DNA of 64,000 nucleotides from DATJPW01 sp963752855 (GTDB lineage: Bacteria; Desulfobacterota; Desulfomonilia; Desulfomonilales; Desulfomonilaceae): the NCBI GenBank assembly GCA_963752855.1, contig CAVVZX010000037.1:28892-92891 (forward strand), in the 5' to 3' direction. How positions within the stretch are numbered: the first letter of the stretch is position 1; each line of letters begins with the position of its first letter. Below, in pieces: positions 1 to 8,697 of this stretch. Both the position numbers and the translations under genes were made by a program. Under the pieces are notes generated by a model. It was not told the DNA's origin and made no database searches. It saw only the letters and a program-made list of their open reading frames with translations.

Positions 1-315
1 AGTCAGAATCGTCAGGGCGGGAGTGAACGCCAGGAGCGGCAAAGTCAATGATAAGTCCGCCATTCTTATGGCTGAAAGAAACAGGTAATAACTCGATATT
101 TCCAGCGGTAAAGATATGAGAATCAATAGTAAGAGGTCGGTTGAAACGGGCTTCAACTCTTGGAATAAGAGAAGCGGAGCAAGAATGAGCGCTGATATGG
201 CGAGCGTCACCGCTCCGGTGATCCATTCGTCATTCTCCCACATTATTCGCTTTGAGACCGCGTCGGAGCAAGCCGTCAAGAAGGCGCAACCCAAGGCGAT
301 GACAAACCAATTCAT
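1..315 (-). CDS. DMT/EamA-type permease, N-terminal part (runs off the window)
   Basis: Reading the minus strand from ATG at 315 gives 105 codons with no stop before the window edge. The sequence begins MNWFVIALGCAFLTACSDAV and contains about three hydrophobic segments (roughly residues 2-18, 36-52, 60-80) followed by the start of a fourth. The alternation of short hydrophobic helices and the early (S/A)DAxSKR pattern fit the drug/metabolite transporter (EamA) superfamily, whose members are 10-TM inner-membrane permeases. It starts 16 bases after the stop of the Mut7-C gene and probably shares its transcript. The substrate cannot be told. Assignment to the superfamily is an inference from topology and motif. 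Confidence 0.6.
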   Translation of the reverse strand, partial: MNWFVIALGCAFLTACSDAVSKRIMWENDEWITGAVTLAISALILAPLLLFQELKPVSTDLLLLILISLPLEISSYYLFLSAIRMADLSLTLPLLAFTPALTILT

Positions 316-331
316 CTATCCAACACCGTTT

Positions 332-757
332 TCAACCGCGGGTCCGGGTGTGGGTTTGCAATGACAGTCCGGCAGATTTCAGCCGTCGGATTATTCTGCT
401 CAAATGAGAACCTCCCCAATATACACGCCGACAGTTAGGACATTCATGAAACTCCGACCTGGAGCCCAAAATCTCTTCCGGGACTCGTCCGGCGACCTCG
501 GCTTTCGGAATTTCAACCACGGGAACATTGCAGATCAGACACCTGCTGAAGAACAGGCTTTGATCAGGCCGAACATCTATCGCGGTCAAGACTTGCTTCA
601 ATTGCTCCATAGGATCGTCACCGGAAACAACAATTGTTTGGCCGCCACTAATCCGGTCTTTGGCTGTAACAAAATACCTGCCCGTCGCCGGAGCGTTCCT
701 GGGATACGCCGCGTCGAATCCCAATATTCGCAACCATTTCGCCAATCGACCCAGCAT
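332..757 (-). CDS. Mut7-C RNase-domain (PIN-like) zinc-ribbon protein
   Basis: The protein opens with MLGRLAKWLRILGFDA, the signature of the Mut7-C (formerly DUF82) family, predicted PIN-fold ribonucleases with a C-terminal zinc ribbon. Four ribbon cysteines are visible: C73/C76 and C106/C109, the latter in CPNCRRVYWGGSH. Family members normally have a first strand ending in an aspartate (F-x-V-D-G) before the Met used here. The in-frame codons upstream of 757 do encode F-D-V-D-G, but no ATG, GTG, TTG or CTG occurs before an upstream stop, so either 757 is the start and the acidic residue is lost, or a base is wrong near 760-800. It follows the cytochrome gene closely. The function is predicted only. 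Confidence 0.7.
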   Translation of the reverse strand: MLGRLAKWLRILGFDAAYPRNAPATGRYFVTAKDRISGGQTIVVSGDDPMEQLKQVLTAIDVRPDQSLFFSRCLICNVPVVEIPKAEVAGRVPEEILGSRSEFHECPNCRRVYWGGSHLSRIIRRLKSAGLSLQTHTRTRG

Positions 758-782
758 TCCGTCTACGTCAAAACATGGCTGC

Positions 783-2147
783 TCAGGTCGAGCTGTCGCT
801 GTGTTTCCATGATTGCTTAACCATTATTATTCTCGGGCATGCGCTTGTCGTTGACTCCATCGTCTTCAGGGCCTTAAGACATGACTCCGTTTCTTTATAA
901 GGCCCGGGCCGCTGCCAGACAGGGTCATCATAACGATCATGGCACGGAAGACACCTTGCTATGCCGGTAATTTTTCCAATCTCTTCCCGATTGAACCCTC
1001 GCGCGAGCTGATGAGATGTCCCCTGCAATATCTTTCCGTCAGTGTCCACTACCGCATCCAAAGGAAACGAAATCTTCAGGCCCGACGCTGCTGAGTCGTA
1101 CAGCGTCTGTATTTGGGGCTTTGCGGAGCCGGCATTCCATTTCAGAAGCCCTTCCCCCAGCCCCAACGCCTTGGAATCGAGATGACAGTCAACACAACGA
1201 GGGACTTGTTTTATGGTGGTATGGGGATGCGTCGGCCCCATCGCTACAGAGGTCCTGCCGTTCTTCAACGGCATAATCAGCGAGTCGTACGGTCCCATGA
1301 CCTTGCCGGCGCCGTCGATAACCGTATTCCAGACCTGGCATCCAGGGACCAGTATGCCCACTTTCCCTCGCGAGTTTATTCCTAAAATATTCCGCTCGAA
1401 TCGAAAGAAAGACCGTCCTTCAGCCCACCGGCCTTGGGTCATCTTTCCACTGAGGTGATCCAAACCTTTCTGCCGGAAATCGAGCGCCTGGTGGCATCCG
1501 TAGCATTGCGGGCTCCACGCGCTATGACACGAATCACATTCCATGCGCTCATGCCCTTTCACGTTGTGGGCCTTATTCTTTCCGGCAATTACCGTCACCG
1601 GATGTTGCTTACCGTCGATCTTGCCGGTCAGCCGTAGTCCTTCGGGAGTCAGTTTCACATTCGGGAGAGGTCGCCCCTTGGAGGTCGTAAGGATTGTGTC
1701 GCCATCCTGAAGCTTCAAAAAAGGGGCGCTTCTTATGAGCGTCTGCGCAAGGGCGTCATGCTTTTCCACCTTGATGGTTTGAGGAGGCGCCGAGTAAGTC
1801 CCGTGGCAGTCCTCACAACGTATCTCCACCTGGTCCTTCATGAAGCGATGGACATTGCCGTCACCCATTGTGTCCTGGCCGGTGTGGCAATCTATGCAGC
1901 CCATACCTTTTTCATGATGGACGTCCGGGACGAGTCGCAGCACGAATCTATCTCCACTGATAGTATAGTCGTTCAGACCTCCGTTGACGAAAGGGGTCCC
2001 ATACTGCTCGCTTTCCATTTCTCCATGATAATTCAGCCCGATTCGCGCGCTACGATTGTGACAAGCCCTGCATCGGTCGTCCGGTATCCGGTTCGTAATC
2101 GAGTGGGTTGACGCATGACCCGGATCGTCACGCCTGATCGTTGGGAT
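783..2147 (-). CDS. Multihaem cytochrome c, C-terminal part (seven haem motifs)
   Basis: This frame carries seven canonical CxxCH haem-binding motifs: CRACH, CIDCH, CEDCH, CDSCH, CYGCH, CVDCH and CLPCH. It is out of frame with the segment upstream (2128-2997), which ends in a stop right after a haem motif; the two join naturally near 2130-2140 if one base is added, giving one protein of about 740 residues with eleven CxxCH sites. Residues encoded upstream of about 2147 in this frame do not look like protein. The product would be exported and anchored by the N-terminal helix of the other half, acting as a periplasmic electron conduit. It lies next to a cytochrome b subunit. A true split or a sequencing indel are both possible. 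Confidence 0.8.
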   Translation of the reverse strand: MPTIRRDDPGHASTHSITNRIPDDRCRACHNRSARIGLNYHGEMESEQYGTPFVNGGLNDYTISGDRFVLRLVPDVHHEKGMGCIDCHTGQDTMGDGNVHRFMKDQVEIRCEDCHGTYSAPPQTIKVEKHDALAQTLIRSAPFLKLQDGDTILTTSKGRPLPNVKLTPEGLRLTGKIDGKQHPVTVIAGKNKAHNVKGHERMECDSCHSAWSPQCYGCHQALDFRQKGLDHLSGKMTQGRWAEGRSFFRFERNILGINSRGKVGILVPGCQVWNTVIDGAGKVMGPYDSLIMPLKNGRTSVAMGPTHPHTTIKQVPRCVDCHLDSKALGLGEGLLKWNAGSAKPQIQTLYDSAASGLKISFPLDAVVDTDGKILQGTSHQLARGFNREEIGKITGIARCLPCHDRYDDPVWQRPGPYKETESCLKALKTMESTTSACPRIIMVKQSWKHSDSST

Positions 2148-2997
2148 CGCCGCCCACGTACCGACCCTCCCGGTCGTAAGGCGCATGGCACGCGGGACAT
2201 CCTTCAAGCCGTCCCATTTTTTCCCGAACGCGTGATGACCAGAGGTGGCACGAGGCGCAGAATTTTCGGAAATGGCTTTCTGACAGATTGAACTTTCCGT
2301 CGCTCCCAATTTCGGGGGGCAGGTTTTCCAGACTGGTTTTGCCGTCAGATACAGCCCGGACACCGTACTTGGAGTCGCTGGTTTCTTCTAAACCCCACTG
2401 AAACCTGAGAATGCCGATTATGCCCGCGTTGGTGGCCATCAGAGATTTTGGCGTATTGTCAGCCCGGTTCAGCAAAGGATGCTCTCGTCCGGAGTGACAA
2501 GCCCCTGCGTTGGACTTGTCTCCACCGCAGCTCACCTTGGCCAAGTCGAGTGCGGCAGGATTGCGCCCTCCCCTCAAGCCGATGTGTGCGCCCTGGACCG
2601 ACAGATCCGACCCGTTGCCGCCGTGGCAGATTACACAACCGAATACTGAATTGGGATGGGACGAGGAAAGGTCTTCAATTCCGTAATGGCAAGTGAGGCA
2701 CCTTTCTGTGGGTAGCTTGCCACCGAATGGATTTACTTCAATGATTTCGAGTTCCCTCCTCCTGAGGGACTCCATCTCAGTAAGAATACGCTGTTTCGCC
2801 TCGTGGGCTTTCTCTTCAGGAAGTTGCGTTTCCAGCCTTTGAAGCGCCAAAGCTATGCTTTTTTGCTGATATTCCTTCCACTCAGGGTTCCGGCGCCGAT
2901 ACTCTACATAGGTCAGCGCCAGTACAGCTATAGCGAGCATGAAAAGGGCCAGAGTCTTGAAAGGAAAAGTGTGGCCGCTCATGCCAAATAACCCCAA
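2128..2997 (-). CDS. Multihaem cytochrome c, N-terminal part with membrane anchor
   Basis: The 289-residue segment has a hydrophobic anchor at about residues 12-32, a charged helical stretch (35-90), then CxxCH haem motifs at C100, C121, C247 and C267. A further C157-x9-C167-H168 arrangement could be a non-canonical haem site. The frame stops at 2128, directly after the fourth motif, while the minus-strand frame continuing below carries seven more motifs, so this is probably one frameshifted gene. Its ATG overlaps the end of the cytochrome b subunit IV-like gene by 19 bases, indicating translational coupling. Role by inference: a membrane-tethered cytochrome that takes electrons from the adjacent quinol-oxidising membrane subunit. 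Confidence 0.8.
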   Translation of the reverse strand: MGLFGMSGHTFPFKTLALFMLAIAVLALTYVEYRRRNPEWKEYQQKSIALALQRLETQLPEEKAHEAKQRILTEMESLRRRELEIIEVNPFGGKLPTERCLTCHYGIEDLSSSHPNSVFGCVICHGGNGSDLSVQGAHIGLRGGRNPAALDLAKVSCGGDKSNAGACHSGREHPLLNRADNTPKSLMATNAGIIGILRFQWGLEETSDSKYGVRAVSDGKTSLENLPPEIGSDGKFNLSESHFRKFCASCHLWSSRVREKMGRLEGCPACHAPYDREGRYVGGDPNDQA

Positions 2998-3338
2998 ACG
3001 GTCATTGCCAGGGAAATCAAAATGATTGCAAAGAATATTAGTCGCATGGGCAGGTTCGGTTTTTCAGAAATGAATGGGATAGCAATCAGTCCCAGTAATG
3101 CGGCGACAGGGACGAGGACGCCGGCGACCATGGTCGGAAGATAGCGGAGCATCTGTTGGATCCCGACGAAAATCCAGGGAGCTTTTACATTTTCCGCCGG
3201 AATCCCGCTGGGATCGGCAGGTCCGCCTATTGGGGCGTCCCATACGGCGGAAATGAGGAAGATTACCGTAGTCGCTACGACGGCTGCGAAAGCTTCCTTT
3301 CTGACTAGATCGGGGAAGGTTTTGATTCGGAGTGTCAT
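2979..3338 (-). CDS. Cytochrome b C-terminal / subunit IV-like membrane protein
   Basis: The 119-residue product has three hydrophobic segments (about 17-33, 66-85, 96-116). A central block, with ADPSGIPAENVKAPW followed by IFVGIQQMLRYLP, resembles the region of cytochrome b subunit IV (PetD-like) around the quinol-oxidation (Qo) loop. The usual PEWY motif is replaced by A-P-W-I, so the Qo glutamate is absent. It is followed, with overlap, by the multihaem cytochrome gene and preceded by an FGE/SUMF1-like gene. No cytochrome b6 (haem-ligating) partner or Rieske protein is in the window, although none is missing through truncation on this side. Inferred role: part of a quinol:cytochrome c oxidoreductase-like complex. 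Confidence 0.6.
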   Translation of the reverse strand: MTLRIKTFPDLVRKEAFAAVVATTVIFLISAVWDAPIGGPADPSGIPAENVKAPWIFVGIQQMLRYLPTMVAGVLVPVAALLGLIAIPFISEKPNLPMRLIFFAIILISLAMTVWGYLA

Positions 3339-3346
3339 AGGAGATG

Positions 3347-4369
3347 CTAATCTTTAACGATTCTAAACCCGACTGTGCGAAAGTAACCTCTGGGGCTGGC
3401 TTTGTGTCGATTCCTTATCCGCCATGACGATTCCGGTGAAACCCACGACCCGCCTCGGATCTCCTTTTCCTCTCCCAAGGCCGAACCTGAGGGATTATTC
3501 GCCTGACTTTGCGAGTAATAATCTCGAGAATACCAGTCCGAGCACCATTCCCAGACGGAGCCGAACATTCCGGAGACTTCGCGCACTCCCGGGGCCGCCA
3601 TGGAAACAGGCGCAATTCCCTCGCTCTGATGAAAGACCAAACGGTCCTTCGGCGGATGGGGTGTGGTTAACAGCGCGGCTTTCTCGCGTTCAGCCGCCGT
3701 GGGCAGGCGTCCGCCGACCCATTCCGCATATTCTATTGCGCCGTACCATGATACGCATACCACCGGCTTATCCGCAAATCCGTCCTTCGGCCTGTATGAA
3801 TTTCCGCTCTTGACCACAGGACAGTCGGGGCTATCAAGCTTGATCCTGGGTGACCCGTCTCTCGAACTTTCTCCCTTAGATTTAAGGAATAGACAGTAAT
3901 CCTGAACTGTTACCGGTTGTTTCGCGATGTAAAAATCCTTCACGAAAACCTCATGTAGAGGCCTTTCGTCCGGTCTACCCTCTCCATCCGGGCTCCCCAT
4001 TTCAAAAGTCCCGGCGGGAATCAGTATCATTCCGCTGAACTTTCCAGTGCCCTCCACAAGATTGGCGCCGTCCACTACGGGCTCGGGCGTTTTGGCCGCA
4101 GGTTCTCGGCGCACTGCGGGAGGAAGCGGCATGGACGCGCCACCAGGGACCGCCGGCAGAAGTGGAGCGCCCAAAGGGTCCGGTGAAGACTGAGCAAGAA
4201 TCCGGTCAAGCCTGCTCGTCGCGGATAGCCGGCCGGGATCCTTGATCTGCCTTAACGTCAAATCCTTGGCATGCAGAACGGCCGGACACGAGACCTGCGC
4301 CGCGCTAATGAGCAACAGCGCCCAGCAAATAGGCGCCATAGATGATCTGTATAATATCGGATTGAGCAT
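3347..4369 (-). CDS. Formylglycine-generating-enzyme (SUMF1/EgtB/PvdO) family protein, exported
   Basis: Starting at ATG 4369 the product is 340 residues. It begins with a signal-like hydrophobic segment (MAPICWALLLISAAQVSC follows shortly after the start), then a proline-rich linker, then a C-terminal FGE-sulfatase domain from about residue 110. Family landmarks are IPAGTFEMGSPDGEGRPDER, a PVTVQDYC block, VSWYGAIEYAEW, GGRLPTAAEREKAA, GSVWEWCSDWY and the ending RNRHKASPRGYFRTVGFRIV. The family includes copper-dependent formylglycine-generating enzymes and iron-dependent EgtB/PvdO relatives; which activity applies cannot be told. It is 8 bases upstream of the cytochrome b-like gene and probably heads that operon. 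An alternative start is ATG 4339. Confidence 0.75.
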   Translation of the reverse strand: MLNPILYRSSMAPICWALLLISAAQVSCPAVLHAKDLTLRQIKDPGRLSATSRLDRILAQSSPDPLGAPLLPAVPGGASMPLPPAVRREPAAKTPEPVVDGANLVEGTGKFSGMILIPAGTFEMGSPDGEGRPDERPLHEVFVKDFYIAKQPVTVQDYCLFLKSKGESSRDGSPRIKLDSPDCPVVKSGNSYRPKDGFADKPVVCVSWYGAIEYAEWVGGRLPTAAEREKAALLTTPHPPKDRLVFHQSEGIAPVSMAAPGVREVSGMFGSVWEWCSDWYSRDYYSQSQANNPSGSALGEEKEIRGGSWVSPESSWRIRNRHKASPRGYFRTVGFRIVKD

Positions 4370-4450
4370 TCCTTTGGGCAGTTCTCCGCATCGGTCGCCA
4401 ATCAATAAGATGCAGCTCGTGATAGTTACAACCTGATCTGAATTTATAAC

Positions 4451-4460
4451 ACAATATTGT
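4451..4460. promoter_or_regulatory. 10-bp palindrome in the divergent SUMF1 / restriction-modification spacer
   Basis: ACAATATTGT is a perfect 10-bp palindrome in the AT-rich gap between the two divergent genes. A TATAAA-like hexamer lies next to it on the minus strand. It could be an operator, but no regulator is identified and the palindrome is short enough to occur by chance. Confidence 0.2.
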
Positions 4461-4525
4461 AATTTCTCGGTAGGTACCCGATTAATAGAGATCCCGCGAG
4501 TAGAGAATTTCGCCGAGTCTTGACC

Positions 4526-6966
4526 ATGAAGTCCGATGCAAATGTCGATACGCGCGTTGCCTGCGCAAAGCAAGTTCTCCTTGATTTGGTCCTCCATCTG
4601 TTGGGCAGCGATTCCTGCGGAAGCTTGACGGTGGATCGCATTTACACGGTTTCTCTGGACGCGATTACGAGAGCGCTACTCGCAGATGTAGAAAACAATC
4701 ATAGCCAGACAGATGGAATTGGGCAAATCATAGAAGAAAGGATTCGTTCCCGGCTCATGCGAGGAACTCGGCCCCCTGGAGCCAGAGGAAGTGGGTGAAA
4801 TCTATGAATCTTTGAGGGGCCTGAGACTTGAAATAAAATCGGGAAACGAGCCCGTCCTCATTCCGCACGCAGGCGGACGACGCAATCAGGGATTGTTCTA
4901 CACTCCTCGGCGCATAGTCGAACAAATCGTGTCAGGCGCGCTCGACGCCCTGGAGATCTCGGAACCCGAGGATTACCTCGATCTCAAGATCCTCGACCCG
5001 GCCGTTGGGACGGGCGTTTTTCTCGCTCAAGCTCTTGAGGAGGTCACCCGGCGCGTTTTGGAGCCATCGAGCAAACGCCGCGGTGTCGTTTCTCCCAAGC
5101 TAGAGAAGATTCGCAACAAAATCAGCTCCGTGCCTTCAGTTAACGGAATAGATACCGAGCCTAACCTGGAAAGTGCGATCAGGATCCATGTGATGACTTC
5201 ATGCTTGTACGGGGTAGATCTGGATCCTACTGCGGCCCATATTGCGCGAGCTGTTTTGAGAAAACATGTGTTCGGCAATCTTCCGGCCCCGGGCTGCTTC
5301 TCGCCGAATATCCGTGCAGGAAATTCGCTTATGGGATCGGCCCGAACAAATCGGCCCGCGTGCTGTAGCGCGACCGGCAGGCGCCCGAAAATGAAAATCC
5401 ATGTACAGCGGCGTTCCAACAGCAGTCCGATGTGGAGACAAAGACCCGGCTTGATCGGATGCACGCTCGAGCATACTTTGGTAGAGAAACCCTGCACGAT
5501 GAAGATGTCCGCCAATGGAGCCAGGAAAGGGCCATCTTTCACTGGCCGCTGGAATTTCCGGAAGTATTCCAGGAGGGATCGCGACGGCTTTGATATCATA
5601 ATCGGTAATCCACCATATGAAATCATTTCCGTTAAAGAATCCGGTATCCGAGAGCGGACCAAAGAGCAGGCCTACTTCCGGCGCATTTATCGGAGCTGCC
5701 ACGGCAAAATAAACACATACAGACTGATGATGGAACGAGGTCTATGGATCTGCTGGGTGAATCCGGGGTCCTGGGCTTCATCGTCCCCGCGACTTTGTTA
5801 GCGGATTCCACTGCGGAAAAGCTGCGACGAATAATACTGGACGAAACCAGAGTTTGTCAGTCGATAATCATTCCGGAAAAGTCGCAGATTTTCAAAGGAG
5901 TTACGCAGGCGTTTGTGATTTTGATTACGCGCAAGCCAGGTCCGACCGAGAGCATCCGTCCGGTGATATGGGATACCAATGGCCCCGCCCCCTGTGACCA
6001 CGGCGTAGAAATAAGCAGAAGAATCATTGAAGCCGCTGGTCTCAGAGTTCCGCTGATTCGGTCGTCGAACGAAAGAGATTTATTGGAAGCGCTGACTCGG
6101 GTTCCTCCTTTAGGCGGGGACAGGAACCATCCGGCCTTGGCAAAGGTTCATCAGGGCGAGATCAATCTCACGACGCATCGCGAATTTATAACCAGCTCGC
6201 CGACCGAGCATCCATTGATCCGGGGTGAGCACGTGGCGCCTCTTCGCCTGACGCATCCGTCTCCCGGCGGACAGAGACTTGATTGGGTCCTTCCTGAATT
6301 TCTCGAACAAACGGATGAGGGCAGGCGCGTCCTCAAAAATTCGCTCAAAAACATCAGGACCGCGCGGGCAAGACAAGCGAAGAGGTAGACCATGGGAAAC
6401 ATCACGAATTGTTATCGGACGCGTAGTAAACATGGATACTCGACGCAGGTTGAAAGCCGCAGCGGCGCCGGCCGGCGTGTTTTTGGGCGATATGACAAAC
6501 TTTATTGCCGGAACGACCGTTCCTGCCGACTATTTATTGGGTCTGCTGAACTCACGTCTCTTGAATTGGCGCTTTAAGATCACCAGCACTAATAACTATT
6601 TGTCGGCAGCGGAGATTGAGGCCCTGCCGATTCCGCGGATTCCAAAGGCAATTACCACTGAAAAGATATTCCAATCGGTTCGCGTAGAGGTCGAAAACTT
6701 ACAATCCCTGGAAGATCATTCCCTGTCTGAATACATTCGTGAGGTGAAGCAGCTCTTGAAATTCGTCGGAGAAAGCCAAGCCAAGTACTTACTCGCTTTG
6801 ATGGTTCAGTGGATTGTGCGAAGCGATAAGAGCCGAGACGCCGTCTCGTTTCTCAAGAGAATCCAGAACCGGCCTATGGGACCTCCTCGATGCAGTGGTT
6901 GTTTTACTGTATCATGTCGAGGCATATGTTTCGGTCATAGAAGATGAATTTTCCGCGGTGTCCTGA
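4526..6966 (+). pseudogene. Decayed Eco57I-type (type IIG-like) N6-adenine methyltransferase / restriction gene
   Basis: Coding-like sequence continues for 2.4 kb but changes frame at least six times (about 4760, 5335-5395, 5580, 5745, 6375 and 6870). Fragments keep the family landmarks: GLFYTPRRIVEQIV, the SAM-binding motif ILDPAVGTGVFLAQ, the catalytic motif IV in IIGNPPYE, a GVLGFIVPATLLAD block, and a C-terminal target-recognition-like part ending in FKITSTNNYLSAAEIEALPIP. This order matches Eco57I-like bifunctional enzymes that methylate adenine and may also cleave DNA. With this many breaks the gene is unlikely to make an active enzyme, although the codons between breaks remain well conserved, so recent inactivation or repeated sequencing indels are both possible. 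No specificity or partner gene is seen next to it. Confidence 0.75.
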
Positions 6967-7020
6967 ATTTTTAGCTTGCATTCTGAGACGATTCATCTGA
7001 AAATGAACGATTAACTCGCA

Positions 7021-7072
7021 CATTCCCGCGAATCGGGTCGCCTCTGTCGTCGGGGCGCATCACTCGGGAATG
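7021..7072 (+). promoter_or_regulatory. Possible rpsB leader hairpin
   Basis: CATTCCCG at 7021-7028 is the exact reverse complement of CGGGAATG at 7065-7072, 30 bases upstream of the rpsB start. Ribosomal protein S2 operons are often controlled through their mRNA leaders in other bacteria, so this stem is a candidate site, but its long loop makes it weak evidence. Confidence 0.25.
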
Positions 7073-7101
7073 GAGGAAAAACCCGAAAAGGAGATTTACC
7101 A

Positions 7102-7989
7102 TTGTCCGGTGTCACTATGAAGCAATTGTTAGAAGCCGGGGTCCATTTTGGACACCAAACTCGGCGCTGGAACCCAAAAATGAAGGCTTATATTTTTGGG
7201 GCCCGAAACGGAATCTACATTATTGATCTTCAAAAGACAGTTCGTCTGTTCAAACGAGCATATTCATTCGTGCAGGAAACCGTCGCATCAGGCGGTAGCG
7301 TGCTTTTCGTAGGAACCAAAAAGCAGGCCCAGGACGCTATCTATGAAGAGGCGACGAGGGCCAATCAATTCTTCGTCAACCAACGTTGGCTCGGCGGGAT
7401 GCTCACTAACTTTTCCACAATAAAGCAAAGCATCGACAGGATGAACACTATAGGCGCAGTATTGGAGAGACCTGAGGACACTAACTATACCAAAAAAGAA
7501 CTTGGCATGCTGAAGAGGCAATTTGACAAACTTAATAAGGATCTCTCGGGTATTCGGGACATGCGGAAACGCCCGGCGGCGTTGTTCATCGTTGATCCTA
7601 AGAAGGAAAATATCGCGGTCAAGGAAGCTAATAAGCTGAAAATTCCCATTGTCGGCATAGTTGACACCAATTGTGATCCGGACGAGATCGATTACATAAT
7701 CCCGGGCAACGATGACGCTATCCGGGCGATTCGTCTTTTCGCCGCGCGGGTAGCCGATGCCTGCATCGAAGGAAGGACAATGTACGAGGCTTCCTTGAAA
7801 GAAGATGTAGGCGAAGCCCCGATAACCGTCGAAACCAAGCCGGAAGAATACCCCGTGGTGGAAGAGGAAGAAGCGAAGACTGCGACTGCTGAAGCCGAGA
7901 AACCCGTCGAGGGGGAAGAAGCTTCGGGACAAGCAAAGGAAGAAAAGTCTGAGGGTGAAGAGCCCGAAGGACATACAGCCCAGGCCTAG
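7102..7989 (+). CDS. rpsB: 30S ribosomal protein S2
   Basis: The product matches S2 along its length: GVHFGHQTRRWNPKMKAYIF, an LFVGTKKQAQDAI block, NQRWLGGMLTNF and a PIVGIVDTNCDPD block. It starts with TTG at 7102, preceded by AAAAGGAG at 7086-7093, so the non-ATG start is well supported. The last 50 residues are a Glu/Lys/Ala-rich acidic tail beyond the usual S2 domain, as seen in several deltaproteobacterial S2 proteins. S2 sits on the solvent side of the small subunit and is needed for late assembly. It heads the conserved rpsB-tsf-pyrH-frr-uppS-cdsA-dxr run. Confidence 0.97.
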   Translation: MSGVTMKQLLEAGVHFGHQTRRWNPKMKAYIFGARNGIYIIDLQKTVRLFKRAYSFVQETVASGGSVLFVGTKKQAQDAIYEEATRANQFFVNQRWLGGMLTNFSTIKQSIDRMNTIGAVLERPEDTNYTKKELGMLKRQFDKLNKDLSGIRDMRKRPAALFIVDPKKENIAVKEANKLKIPIVGIVDTNCDPDEIDYIIPGNDDAIRAIRLFAARVADACIEGRTMYEASLKEDVGEAPITVETKPEEYPVVEEEEAKTATAEAEKPVEGEEASGQAKEEKSEGEEPEGHTAQA

Positions 7990-8093
7990 TATCCACGAAA
8001 GTAGGCAGATTTCGAACCGGCGGGACGGGCATCATTGGTGAGACGACCCGCTTCATTTTTTCGCGTGAAATAATTCGGTGTAGGAGATATCCG

Positions 8094-8693
8094 ATGGAAA
8101 TATCAGCAAAACTGGTGAAAGATCTCCGGGAGAAGACCGGTCTCGGAATGATGGACTGCAAGAAAGCATTGCAGGAAACCAAGGGTGACATGGATAAAGC
8201 GATAGATTACCTCCGCACGAAAGGCGCACTCAAAGCAGCCAAGCGAGAGGGCCGCGCCACCTCCGAGGGCAGGATAGGGTCTTACATCCACACGAATGGC
8301 AAGATCGGTGTGCTGGTCGAACTCAAGTGTGAAAGCGACTTTGTGGCCAAGACCGATCAATTCGCGGTGCTGAATAAAGACCTATGCATGCAAGTGGCTG
8401 CTTCCGCGCCGCGCTGGGTTTCTCCGGAAGACGTCCCGGCAGAGGTTGTCGCTAAAGAGAAAGAGATTTACATGATCCAGGCGAAAGAAGCGGGTAAGCC
8501 TGACAAAATGTTGGAGAAGATTGCTGAGGGCAAGCTGAAGAAGTTTTACTCGGAAGTATGTCTTTTGGAGCAAAGTTTTGTCAAAGAGCCCGACAAAACA
8601 GTGGGAAATCTGATCAAAGAGTACATAGCCCAACTGGGTGAAAATATCAGCATAGGCCGTTTCGTTCGTTTTCAATTGGGCGAAAGCCAGTAA
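8094..8693 (+). CDS. tsf: Translation elongation factor Ts
   Basis: The protein of 199 residues shows the N-terminal UBA-like domain (VKDLREKTGLGMMDCKKALQ), the EF-Tu nucleotide-exchange core with GRIGSYIHTNGKIGVLVELK and CESDFVAKTDQF, and a C-terminal coiled region. It is the short form of the family, with a single core subdomain, compared with about 280 residues in E. coli. EF-Ts catalyses GDP release from EF-Tu. An AGGAGAT ribosome-binding site precedes the ATG. It lies about 100 bases after rpsB and only four bases before pyrH. Confidence 0.97.
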   Translation: MEISAKLVKDLREKTGLGMMDCKKALQETKGDMDKAIDYLRTKGALKAAKREGRATSEGRIGSYIHTNGKIGVLVELKCESDFVAKTDQFAVLNKDLCMQVAASAPRWVSPEDVPAEVVAKEKEIYMIQAKEAGKPDKMLEKIAEGKLKKFYSEVCLLEQSFVKEPDKTVGNLIKEYIAQLGENISIGRFVRFQLGESQ

Positions 8694-8697
8694 ACTC

